Shown here one piece after another: positions 1 through 8,080 of a DNA stretch of 64,000 bases. This DNA is from Prochlorococcus_E sp000760215 (GTDB lineage: Bacteria; Cyanobacteriota; Cyanobacteriia; PCC-6307; Cyanobiaceae): NCBI RefSeq assembly GCF_047303175.1, contig NZ_CP138945.1; one strand, written 5' to 3'. Under the pieces are notes generated by a model, which saw only the letters and a list, made by a program, of their open reading frames with translations, did no database searches and had not been told where the DNA came from. Each line of letters opens with the position of its first letter. Position 1 is the stretch's first letter. The translations under genes were made by a program, and so were the position numbers.

Positions 1-8
1 CTATTCAT
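1..8 (-). CDS. Possible start of the next bilin reductase gene (pebB?), cut by the window edge
   Basis: An ATG on the minus strand at 8-6 overlaps the pebA stop codon by one base (TAATG). Only Met-Asn and part of a third codon lie in the window. In marine picocyanobacteria ho1 and pebA are commonly followed by pebB, so the identity is inferred from gene order alone. Nothing of the protein itself can be checked here. Confidence 0.35.
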
Positions 9-721
9 TAATCACTTTCTGGGAATAAGAAGTTATGCATAAAATCATCAGCCCATTCTTCACCAAAATAACTTTTAAATAATCCATGAGCAGGATCTTT
101 CTCTGCACTATATATATCATATTCTATTTGCAATTTCTTTACTTCTATAGGGCTTATCTTTATATATTCTAAATCATTATTTGAATCAATTTCCCAATAT
201 TTTTGCAAAAACTCATCTAGAATATTGGTTATAGGTTGACTCAAATTACTGCCATTTCCACTGTAAAAGAGCACCCATGGAGAAAAATAATACGTTGAAT
301 CATATATGTGCATATTCTCTTGATTATTAAATTCCTTATAACGATTACTTAAGTCCTTAAGCCCTTGGAAATATTTAAGAAAATACTTCTCATTTTGAAT
401 GAGAGGTTGAAAATCAAGTACAGCTACCAATTTACCCTTGACACCAAACCAAATAATATCTATTCCTAAAATTGGCTTATCATCAACATAATTAGGATAA
501 GCGACCGAATTTAATACTTGTAACTTTTCACCTGCATCCATTCGGGTAATTCTCCATCTTCGAAAACCAGGCACGTCCCAAAGATAACTTTTCAAAACAC
601 AATCATTTTTTCTTGATAAGCATTCATCAAACTCAGGCTTGACTTTAATTTGGGTACCTCCATTTAAAATAAGGCTATCATTTGCTTTATTAAGCAATTC
701 ATCAAAAATAAATTTATTCAT
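8..721 (-). CDS. pebA: 15,16-dihydrobiliverdin:ferredoxin oxidoreductase PebA
   Basis: PebA is a ferredoxin-dependent bilin reductase. It reduces biliverdin IXa to 15,16-dihydrobiliverdin, the first step of phycoerythrobilin synthesis. The 237-residue length fits PebA (about 236) better than PebB (about 257). The family core is visible around residues 85-106, with Leu-Gly-Ile-Asp at 85-88 and Asp-Phe-Gln-Pro at 103-106 lining the bilin pocket. It lies 56 bases downstream of the heme oxygenase gene, which makes its substrate, so the two are probably co-transcribed. No clear Shine-Dalgarno sequence precedes the ATG. The call between PebA and PebB rests on length and gene order as well as sequence. 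Confidence 0.88.
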   Translation of the reverse strand: MNKFIFDELLNKANDSLILNGGTQIKVKPEFDECLSRKNDCVLKSYLWDVPGFRRWRITRMDAGEKLQVLNSVAYPNYVDDKPILGIDIIWFGVKGKLVAVLDFQPLIQNEKYFLKYFQGLKDLSNRYKEFNNQENMHIYDSTYYFSPWVLFYSGNGSNLSQPITNILDEFLQKYWEIDSNNDLEYIKISPIEVKKLQIEYDIYSAEKDPAHGLFKSYFGEEWADDFMHNFLFPESD

Positions 722-777
722 TCTAAAAAATATGCATTGTATTTAATCAATCCTTAGGAGAAGCATACTCTTAAACA

Positions 778-1491
778 TTAATTCGCTTCTGTGCTACCAC
801 GCCTAGTCCTACTAGTAAGAAATGAAAATAATAGTTTACCTATAGCTGCAATCAAATTACCCTCAAGCTCTTTAAACATATCCATGTTGTACTTAAATGA
901 TAGATTGGCTTCCTCTATAATTAAATCAGCTGTTGACTGATCAATAGGCAATTTATCTAGTGTTTTACCATAATTAAGTTTAAACTTCTTTTGGTCATTA
1001 ATTTCATCAAAATCATAGAATTTCAATCCATCATCGCCCTTTATATCCATAGCTTTTTGAGCTATTCTTCTTAAAATCTGACCTCCTGAAAGATCTCCTA
1101 TATACCTCGTATAATGATGGGCTACTAATAATTCTGGTGAGGAATTTGCAATATGATGTATACGCTCAACATAAGCCTTAGCTGATGAAGAAGTAATTAA
1201 AGTATCTTTCCAATATTCACCAAAGTAAAAACTTAGGTCTTTCTCAAGACTCTCGCGCCTATGTAATTGTGGAAACACAATCAAAGAGACAACAGGATGT
1301 TTCTCTGCGGAAAGTCTATTAATCTCAGCTTCCATTGCTGAATAAACAAGGTATAGATCGGCAATTAATTTCCTATAAGTTGATTTATCTACAACTCCTT
1401 TTAAAAAACAAGTTACAAATCCAGTATTCTCAGCCATCGTATGAGACTTTTTTGTCCCTTCTCTAAGTTGTGTTGCAAGAGCTACTGGCAT
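778..1491 (-). CDS. ho1: Heme oxygenase
   Basis: This soluble enzyme opens heme to biliverdin IXa, iron and CO using reduced ferredoxin, supplying the bilin pathway (next gene pebA) and phytochrome-like chromophores. The 237-residue protein has the proximal heme ligand His17 in a Lys-Lys-Ser-His context. The glycine-rich distal helix Gly-Asp-Leu-Ser-Gly-Gly-Gln is at 132-138, as in cyanobacterial HO1. The length is normal for the family, and there is no signal peptide. It heads a leftward unit ho1-pebA that probably continues beyond the window. Confidence 0.95.
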   Translation of the reverse strand: MPVALATQLREGTKKSHTMAENTGFVTCFLKGVVDKSTYRKLIADLYLVYSAMEAEINRLSAEKHPVVSLIVFPQLHRRESLEKDLSFYFGEYWKDTLITSSSAKAYVERIHHIANSSPELLVAHHYTRYIGDLSGGQILRRIAQKAMDIKGDDGLKFYDFDEINDQKKFKLNYGKTLDKLPIDQSTADLIIEEANLSFKYNMDMFKELEGNLIAAIGKLLFSFLTSRTRRGSTEAN

Positions 1492-1564
1492 CAGAAAACT
1501 AGCAAGAGGGCTTACTTAAAAGTCTATTCCTACTCTAATAAGCTTTTGAAGGAAAAGGAAAAGA

Positions 1565-1996
1565 TCAACAAACTGAATCTGAACGGAACAGAGTGAATAA
1601 ATCACGGCACAGAGAATGCAATTGATCTCTTATAAGAGGCTGTGGCAAATGAGAACCGGTTGGCTTCCAATCACCCAATGTTGAAAGTCGCCATCTTTCA
1701 CCATCAAAACTTATACCTCTAATGATTACACCCAATAAGCGAGGTAAGTCCATCGAATTATCTTTTCGAACTTTTAGTTGTATCAAAAGACTCCTGCATT
1801 GCAAACTTGGAGTCCAACCAGGAAAATAAAACGCCAAATCAAGGCTATCTTCATCAAACCAGAATTCAGTATCAGGGTCTTCTCTCCAAGGACTGAAATT
1901 GATTGATGCAGCAGGAAAATATTTTTTAACCAAAGTTCCTGCAGAAGCGAGAGTCTGAGCAAACACAATAGTCCTCACTTCATTAGCAGCATTCAA
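1565..1996 (-). CDS. Conserved cyanobacterial protein of unknown function
   Basis: I do not recognise a named family in this 143-residue protein. It is rich in Trp and Phe in its first half (Phe-Ser-Pro-Trp near residue 36, Phe-Trp-Phe-Asp near 46, Phe-Pro-Gly-Trp near 58), with no signal peptide or membrane segment. Codon use resembles neighbouring core genes. It lies 73 bases upstream of ho1 on the same strand and diverges from icd across a 163-base spacer. It could be transcribed into ho1-pebA, but that alone does not show a role in bilin synthesis. Confidence 0.7.
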   Translation of the reverse strand: MNAANEVRTIVFAQTLASAGTLVKKYFPAASINFSPWREDPDTEFWFDEDSLDLAFYFPGWTPSLQCRSLLIQLKVRKDNSMDLPRLLGVIIRGISFDGERWRLSTLGDWKPTGSHLPQPLIRDQLHSLCRDLFTLFRSDSVC

Positions 1997-2052
1997 TTAA
2001 AAACCTCATCATTAAAACTGAACATGCCACGCAAATGAGTTGAATGCACGGA

Positions 2053-2066
2053 GTAAGCAAAACTAT
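2053..2066 (+). promoter_or_regulatory. Candidate NtcA-binding site upstream of icd
   Basis: GTA, eight bases, then TAT matches the NtcA consensus GTA-N8-TAC at five of six positions, 94 bases before the icd start. NtcA activation of icd is established in other cyanobacteria. No strong -10 box at the ideal distance is visible, so this is only a candidate. Confidence 0.3.
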
Positions 2067-2159
2067 TAAAGATGCGTTTTGAAATGCGGATTTTTTCAAA
2101 CATGTGCGAAAAAGTCATATTCTCTAGAAATAGACAAATCCTGAGCAACTTCATTTTAA

Positions 2160-3584
2160 ATGGATAATTTTGAAAGAATCTCCAGACCAACCAAAGGAGA
2201 AAAGATTCTATTCAAAAATGGGTTGCCCATCGTTCCTGATAATCCAATAATCCCTTATATCAGAGGAGATGGAACTGGGGTCGATATCTGGCCTGCTACT
2301 CAAAAAGTAATTGATAAAGCTTTAGAAAAAGCATATGGGGATAAAAGAAAAATTGAATGGTTCAAGATTTATGCTGGTGATGAAGCATGTGAACTATATG
2401 GAACCTACCAATATCTTCCACAGGACACTATACAAGCAATTCGAGAATATGGAGTAGCAATAAAAGGACCATTAACAACACCAATTGGAGGAGGAATCAG
2501 ATCCTTAAATGTTGCTCTAAGGCAAATATTTGACCTTTATAGTTGTGTTCGTCCCTGCACTTATTATAAAGGGACTCCCAGCCCTCACAAATATCCTGAA
2601 AACTTAGATGTAATTGTTTATCGTGAAAATACAGAAGATATTTATATTGGAATTGAATGGGAAGCAAATGATCAAATAGGTAAGAATCTAATAGATCATA
2701 TAAATAACAAAGTTATTCCTTCTAGCCCAACAATTAAAAATCGAAAAATAGCTGAAGGATCAGGAATTGGAATCAAACCAGTTAGTAAGAATGGTAGTCA
2801 AAGACATATACGTAGAGCAATACAACATGCATTAAATCTCAAAGGTAATAAACGTCATGTAACTTTGGTTCATAAAGGTAATATCATGAAATTTACTGAA
2901 GGAGCATTTCGTGATTGGGGATATGAATTAGCCACTAATGAATTTAGAGATGAATGTATAACTGAAAGAGAGAGCTGGATTCTATCTAATCTATACAATA
3001 ATCCTGAATTAAGCATTGAAAATAATGCTAAAAAGATTGATCCTGGATTTGATACCTTAACTAATGAGAAAAAAAATATTATCTGCAATGAAGTCCGCTC
3101 AGTAATTGAAAAGATTTCCCAAACTCATGGTAATAATCAATGGAAGAAAATGGTTTTAATAGATGACAGAATCGCTGATAGCATCTTTCAACAAATTCAA
3201 ACCAGGCCTCAGGAATATTCAATATTAGCAACCCTCAATCTTAATGGTGACTATATTTCAGATGCAGCTGCAGCAATTGTTGGAGGCTTGGGAATGGCTC
3301 CAGGAGCAAATATTGGAGATGAAGCTGCAATATTTGAGGCCACCCATGGAACTGCTCCAAAGCATGCTGGTCTTGATAAAATCAATCCAGGTTCAGTTAT
3401 TTTAAGTGGGGTTATGATGCTCCAATTCTTAGGCTGGGATGAAGCAGCAAAGCTAATTACAAAAGGGCTAAGTCAATCAATTTCAGATAAAAAAGTAACC
3501 TATGACCTGGCAAGGCTGATGGATCCACCTGAAGAACCTTTAAGTTGTAGTGAATTTGCCAATGCCATAATCGAAAGATTCTAA
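2160..3584 (+). CDS. icd: Isocitrate dehydrogenase (NADP+)
   Basis: Icd oxidises isocitrate to 2-oxoglutarate and CO2. In cyanobacteria this links carbon flow to ammonium assimilation, because 2-oxoglutarate feeds GS/GOGAT and is the nitrogen-status signal. The 474-residue protein carries the substrate-binding Ser-Leu-Asn-Val-Ala-Leu-Arg stretch and the Tyr-Arg-Glu-Asn-Thr-Glu-Asp motif. The NADP-binding region is near residues 390-400 (His-Gly-Thr-Ala-Pro-Lys). Like other cyanobacterial enzymes it is longer than the 416-residue E. coli protein, owing to an insertion around residues 260-330. It diverges from an unknown gene, and the spacer holds a candidate NtcA site. It converges on the sugar-acid kinase gene with 21 bases between the stops. 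Confidence 0.96.
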   Translation: MDNFERISRPTKGEKILFKNGLPIVPDNPIIPYIRGDGTGVDIWPATQKVIDKALEKAYGDKRKIEWFKIYAGDEACELYGTYQYLPQDTIQAIREYGVAIKGPLTTPIGGGIRSLNVALRQIFDLYSCVRPCTYYKGTPSPHKYPENLDVIVYRENTEDIYIGIEWEANDQIGKNLIDHINNKVIPSSPTIKNRKIAEGSGIGIKPVSKNGSQRHIRRAIQHALNLKGNKRHVTLVHKGNIMKFTEGAFRDWGYELATNEFRDECITERESWILSNLYNNPELSIENNAKKIDPGFDTLTNEKKNIICNEVRSVIEKISQTHGNNQWKKMVLIDDRIADSIFQQIQTRPQEYSILATLNLNGDYISDAAAAIVGGLGMAPGANIGDEAAIFEATHGTAPKHAGLDKINPGSVILSGVMMLQFLGWDEAAKLITKGLSQSISDKKVTYDLARLMDPPEEPLSCSEFANAIIERF

Positions 3585-3605
3585 TGTTATTTAAATAGTA
3601 TGTAT

Positions 3606-4958
3606 TCATATTGAATCCATCAAATTCCACACTTTAAAAAGAGTTGTTTTATCACCTAGATTGCCAGGAAAAGTAATTATAGGCAATTCTGGTTGATTCT
3701 GATTATCAGAGGCTACAACAGATAAACCAGGTATAATCTGACCTCTTAAATTTACAGAAGATAAACCTAAGCCTCGAGTAAGAAGAATATGTGTTGTAAT
3801 TCCACCTTTACTAATTATATAACCTAGTTTATTAGAAATTTTGCTTATTAAATCACTCATCAATTCCGCTAAGTAAATCCCAAACTGCATTCTATTTTCA
3901 TTCGAAGAGAAAACAAATTCTCCTCTACTGGAATATAAAACAGGGGTCTTTCGCATTTCAATGATATCTAATAGTTTTTTTAAGAAATTTTTTTTAAGTT
4001 CAGACAAGTAGACTTCATTATCATCTTTTTGTGCAATAGATGCGATTTTCTCCACAGGTAGCTCAACTCCTAAACAAGAGCTGTTTTGGAATAAATATTC
4101 CAGTTGATCATCAGCTAATTGAACATGGGAGCCAACTAAAATCAAGCCTGGCTTTAAACATCCTAATTGATCTCTAATCCTTAAAGAAGAAAAATCTTTA
4201 AATGAATTATTTGCTGAGTAAATTTCTGATAATGAATTAATTAAACTAGCTGAAGATCTAAAGAGGAATCTTTTCTCATTCATTAAATACTTTATTGCAG
4301 ATGAAAATGCATCCAAATCTATCGCAATTTCAGCATCAACAATCACTGAATGATTAGATGATAAAGCTGAAAGATAATTCCTTAAAGCAAACATTCCTTC
4401 CAAACTATAACTTGCTTCCTTTAATTGTTTAATTGAAATATTTTTTACCTTATTTGAATTAATTTCACCGTTACTTTTATACTCCAAAAAATAAGGCAAA
4501 AAACTTGTTGAATATCCAAAAATTTTATCTTTAGCAAAAATAGATCTATGAACTGGTTTTCCATCCAAAAGATGAGTTCCATCAACAGTAGTTCTCCCAC
4601 CTTCAAAAAATGCGGGAACATGAAACGTTGCATCAAAAGGTCCTAGCTCTTGATTAATAACTTTTGGTTCTAAAGTCCAATGACCCCTTAAAGTTGAGTC
4701 GCCTCTGCTTACAAAAATGATATCTTCATATCTATAATTATTTTCTTGTATAACTTCCTTTAATATTTGACAAATCTCTCTAAGCTTATGCTCTGCTATC
4801 TTTGGTGATAAAGATCTTGTATTAGTTAATATAAACAGCAATGGTGAGATATTATTCATTGCATTAGTTAATATCTCTTTATTCCATCTCAATAACAATT
4901 GGCATCCATATACAGTTTGAGAGCCAGTAGGATCATCATCGAATACAACAATCTTCAT
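3606..4958 (-). CDS. Four-carbon acid sugar kinase family protein (OtnK/DUF1537)
   Basis: Members of this family phosphorylate four-carbon sugar acids such as erythronate, threonate or 3-oxo-tetronates with ATP. The N-terminal Asp-Asp-Asp-Pro-Thr-Gly-Ser motif at residues 7-13 is the family hallmark. The C-terminal half has the Ser-Lys-Gly-Gly-Ile-Thr-Thr stretch of the nucleotide-binding domain. The length of 450 is normal. The partner dehydrogenases and aldolases that usually accompany OtnK (PdxA2, OtnI, OtnC) are not visible nearby. Instead it sits 39 bases downstream of a 2-hydroxy-acid oxidase gene and is probably co-transcribed with it. The exact substrate cannot be read from the sequence. 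Confidence 0.82.
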   Translation of the reverse strand: MKIVVFDDDPTGSQTVYGCQLLLRWNKEILTNAMNNISPLLFILTNTRSLSPKIAEHKLREICQILKEVIQENNYRYEDIIFVSRGDSTLRGHWTLEPKVINQELGPFDATFHVPAFFEGGRTTVDGTHLLDGKPVHRSIFAKDKIFGYSTSFLPYFLEYKSNGEINSNKVKNISIKQLKEASYSLEGMFALRNYLSALSSNHSVIVDAEIAIDLDAFSSAIKYLMNEKRFLFRSSASLINSLSEIYSANNSFKDFSSLRIRDQLGCLKPGLILVGSHVQLADDQLEYLFQNSSCLGVELPVEKIASIAQKDDNEVYLSELKKNFLKKLLDIIEMRKTPVLYSSRGEFVFSSNENRMQFGIYLAELMSDLISKISNKLGYIISKGGITTHILLTRGLGLSSVNLRGQIIPGLSVVASDNQNQPELPIITFPGNLGDKTTLFKVWNLMDSI

Positions 4959-4997
4959 TAAATAATCTTCATAAATATTGAATTATAAAATAAATTA

Positions 4998-6170
4998 TTA
5001 AGTCCAATTATCAGGAATTGTTATATAAGATTGATTCAAATCATTGACTGAACTACATCCTAACAGTTTCATAGTACGTAATACATCTGTTTTAAGAATC
5101 TCAATTGCTCTTGCTACTCCTGGACCACCTGCAGCTCCTAATCCGTAAGCATATGCTCTACCAATTAAAACACCGTTTGCTCCTAAACATAAAGCTTTAA
5201 CAACATCACTTCCCCGTCTAATTCCACCATCTAATAAAACATCTATTTTCCCATTTACAGCTTTTACAAATTCTGGAAGAACACGAATAGTGGGAGCGAC
5301 ACTGTCTAATTGACGAGCACCATGGTTTGAAACAACGACGGCATCAACGCCCAAATCAATTGCCTTTTTTGCATCATCTCCAATATGAACGCCTTTGACA
5401 ACAATTTTCCCTTGCCAAGCTTCCTTAATCCATTTCAAATCCTCCCAAGTTACAACTGAAGCCTCTAAAGCTGGGCCGATTTCTGTATAACCCATAGGTC
5501 CAGAGTCAAGCTCAACATTAGGAAAACTCATTAATCCTCCATCAGACAACCATTGAGTCATCCAACAAGGCTTGACCAAGATCTGAGCAAGATAAGGAAA
5601 CATCTTGACTGGATTTCTTGATAGCAATTCCTTAGTTCCATTACGTAAATCACGTTCGCGTAATCCAGAGACAGGGGTATCAATAGTTACGACTATTGCT
5701 GAAAAACCTGCCGATTTGGCTCGCTCAATTGTTTTTAATGCTACATCTCTTCCTCCAAGTAAATACAACTGATACCAAGCTGGACAAGAAGTTGCTTGCT
5801 TCACTTCTTCTAAACGACATCCCGATAAAGTCGAAAGGGTATAGCCTGTACCTGCAACACCAGCCTCGCGAGAAGCAACAATTTCACCTTTTGGATAAAA
5901 CAAGCGGCTACTCCCAACCGGGGCTAGTAAAAAAGGAAGTTGAAATTTCTGGTCCAGTACAGAAATGCCTAAATCAGTAGTGGGAGTAGCAACAGCGCAT
6001 CTTGGTCGAAACAATATTTCATTAAAGGCTGTGCAATTCTCATCCAAAGTTTGCTCTCTATCTGCACCACTATCGATATAGTCAAAGACCATTCTTGGTA
6101 AACGTTTTTTTGCTAATAACCTCAGATCACTAATATTTACTACTGCAGGTGATGAAACATTTGCTGCCAT
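4998..6170 (-). CDS. FMN-dependent 2-hydroxy-acid oxidase (L-lactate/glycolate oxidase family)
   Basis: This 390-residue FMN enzyme of the LldD/GOX family oxidises short L-2-hydroxy acids to 2-oxo acids. Catalytic residues are visible: Tyr31, Asp164, Lys259, and His283 and Arg286 in Ser-Asn-His-Gly-Ala-Arg-Gln-Leu-Asp. At the position of spinach glycolate oxidase Trp108 it has Leu115, the residue reported for the cyanobacterial (Nostoc) lactate oxidase type. L-lactate may therefore be preferred over glycolate, though this is inference. The gene lies between the D-lactate dehydrogenase gene (108-base spacer) and the sugar-acid kinase gene (39-base spacer), all leftward. No signal peptide is seen. 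Confidence 0.9.
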   Translation of the reverse strand: MAANVSSPAVVNISDLRLLAKKRLPRMVFDYIDSGADREQTLDENCTAFNEILFRPRCAVATPTTDLGISVLDQKFQLPFLLAPVGSSRLFYPKGEIVASREAGVAGTGYTLSTLSGCRLEEVKQATSCPAWYQLYLLGGRDVALKTIERAKSAGFSAIVVTIDTPVSGLRERDLRNGTKELLSRNPVKMFPYLAQILVKPCWMTQWLSDGGLMSFPNVELDSGPMGYTEIGPALEASVVTWEDLKWIKEAWQGKIVVKGVHIGDDAKKAIDLGVDAVVVSNHGARQLDSVAPTIRVLPEFVKAVNGKIDVLLDGGIRRGSDVVKALCLGANGVLIGRAYAYGLGAAGGPGVARAIEILKTDVLRTMKLLGCSSVNDLNQSYITIPDNWT

Positions 6171-6278
6171 AATAAAAAGATCAACCCTAGTAAGTTAATT
6201 TCATCTTAAAAGATAAAGGGTCATATTAAAAAATTATAAATATGGAAGTAATATAAATTCAATTAGACTTTTTAAATC

Positions 6279-7979
6279 TCAATCATAATTCCTTTTTTTA
6301 GAAGTTTTTCCAATACCAGAATTAAAAGTATTAGTTGGATCAAGTTCCTTATAAAAATCCTTTAGGTTAGTTTCTGCATCATAGAGATGCCCAACATTAT
6401 GTTCTGCTGGATATTTTGCATTACATTTATCTAATATGTCTAATATTTTTGACTTTAATTTTTCAGAATCAACACCTTCTTTAACAACAAAATCCAAATG
6501 AAAGACCATACATAAAAAATGACCCATTTGAAAAATCTCTGCCATTTCAGTTAATATTTCCTTAGGCAAAACCTCGTACCAAGAAGTATAATTCCTAGGC
6601 AATGCAACATCTAGTGGTATCAATCTATTTGATTCTAGTGAATGAAGCTTCTGATATCTTGTTGGAGCATACCCTGCAACATAACGATGAAGAAGAGCAT
6701 CTTCACCTTCTCTTTTTGTACATTTAATATATTCATATTCTTTAGAGTTATTTGTCTCTTCATTTAATAAATTTTCAATTAAACTAATAGATTTTTCAGA
6801 AGATAGAATCAACATATAATGTTCAAATTTGTCACGATATTCTCTTATTCTATGAGGTAAATGATCTGGGATTAAACCAGCTATCAATTGAAGAAACTTA
6901 TCCATTAAGTTATCAGGTAGGAATTTAAAATTATTAGCAAATCTATCAATAGATCTCTTTAAAAGAAAAATATTTGGCAATGATTTTGTGCCAAAATATT
7001 TTATAAAAAGAAAATTATCCTTACAATATTTATCGGAACCGTCAAAATAGCTTCTATGAATATATTCACCCATTTCTGGCAATGATGAATGTTCTAACAA
7101 GACTCTCTCACGAAGTTTAGTGAAATTTTTCGGATTATTAGTTCCTACAAAAAAAACTTGTTCTTTTTTAGCTATAGGGAAAGTATCTAATCTAACAGCA
7201 AAAACAGCTATTTTACCTGCACACCCACTGGATTCATAAAGCCGTCTTGTATCAGCATTAAATCTTGCTGGAGTATTTGCATTAATATCTCGTACTCGCA
7301 TCTGATAATCACAATCAGATGCAAGGTTTACTGAGTGAGGAATATTTTCTTTGTCAAACGCTACAGATTCAAGATTGGTTAAAATATCCTCAGGTGAATT
7401 TCCTAATTCAATTCCCAAGTGATTAATTAATTCTAATTCTCTATTTTTGTTTAACTTTGCAAAGAGGGAAAGTTCAGTATATGCAGGTCCTCGATTAACT
7501 AAATTTCCTCCTGAATTATTACATACACCTCCAACAACTGATGCTCCTATGCAAGAAGAGCCAATAACTGAATGAGGTCCTCTTCCTAAAGGCAGAAGTC
7601 TGTCTTCCAGTTGATATAAAGTAGTTCCTGGTAAAGCAATTATCTGAGCACCATTATTTATTATAATTAATTTATCAATAAGCATTGTATTAATGATAAT
7701 CACATCCCTATCGTAATCATTGCCATATGGAGTAGAGCCACCCGTTAAGCCTGTATTAGCAGCTTGAATAATAATTACCTTGTCAAATTTAATAGATATT
7801 TCTATACTTTTCCAAAATTCTAATAAAGTATTAGGCAATACAACCATAGACGCATCTCCACCACCAACCCTTATACCTTTACTATAAAAACGAGTCTTTT
7901 CTTTATCAATTAATAAATTACTTCTTCCAACAACACCTTTTAATTTTTCTTTTATTTCTAAAAGACGATCGTCTATCAT
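6279..7979 (-). CDS. dld: D-lactate dehydrogenase, quinone-dependent, FAD-binding (E. coli Dld type)
   Basis: Dld is a peripheral membrane flavoprotein that oxidises D-lactate to pyruvate and passes electrons to quinone. The 566-residue length matches E. coli Dld (571). The FAD-binding region Gln-Ala-Ala-Asn-Thr-Gly-Leu-Thr-Gly-Gly lies at residues 72-81. The Pro-His-Ser-Val-Ile-Gly-Ser-Ser-Cys-Ile-Gly and Cys-Asn-Asn-Ser-Gly-Gly blocks follow. The C-terminal Pro-Ala-Glu-His-Asn-Val-Gly-His-Leu-Tyr and Gly-Ile-Gly-Lys-Thr-Ser-Lys motifs are nearly as in E. coli. Such close likeness to a proteobacterial enzyme hints at transfer. It precedes the 2-hydroxy-acid oxidase gene. No lactate permease lies in the window. 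Confidence 0.92.
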   Translation of the reverse strand: MIDDRLLEIKEKLKGVVGRSNLLIDKEKTRFYSKGIRVGGGDASMVVLPNTLLEFWKSIEISIKFDKVIIIQAANTGLTGGSTPYGNDYDRDVIIINTMLIDKLIIINNGAQIIALPGTTLYQLEDRLLPLGRGPHSVIGSSCIGASVVGGVCNNSGGNLVNRGPAYTELSLFAKLNKNRELELINHLGIELGNSPEDILTNLESVAFDKENIPHSVNLASDCDYQMRVRDINANTPARFNADTRRLYESSGCAGKIAVFAVRLDTFPIAKKEQVFFVGTNNPKNFTKLRERVLLEHSSLPEMGEYIHRSYFDGSDKYCKDNFLFIKYFGTKSLPNIFLLKRSIDRFANNFKFLPDNLMDKFLQLIAGLIPDHLPHRIREYRDKFEHYMLILSSEKSISLIENLLNEETNNSKEYEYIKCTKREGEDALLHRYVAGYAPTRYQKLHSLESNRLIPLDVALPRNYTSWYEVLPKEILTEMAEIFQMGHFLCMVFHLDFVVKEGVDSEKLKSKILDILDKCNAKYPAEHNVGHLYDAETNLKDFYKELDPTNTFNSGIGKTSKKRNYD

Positions 7980-8080
7980 TTTAACATGTTTACCTTATTC
8001 TTTTTCACAATACCTCAAAATAAAAGTTGAGCACTGTACCATAACTATTTTATAATTTACGTTAAAACCATAAACAACTT

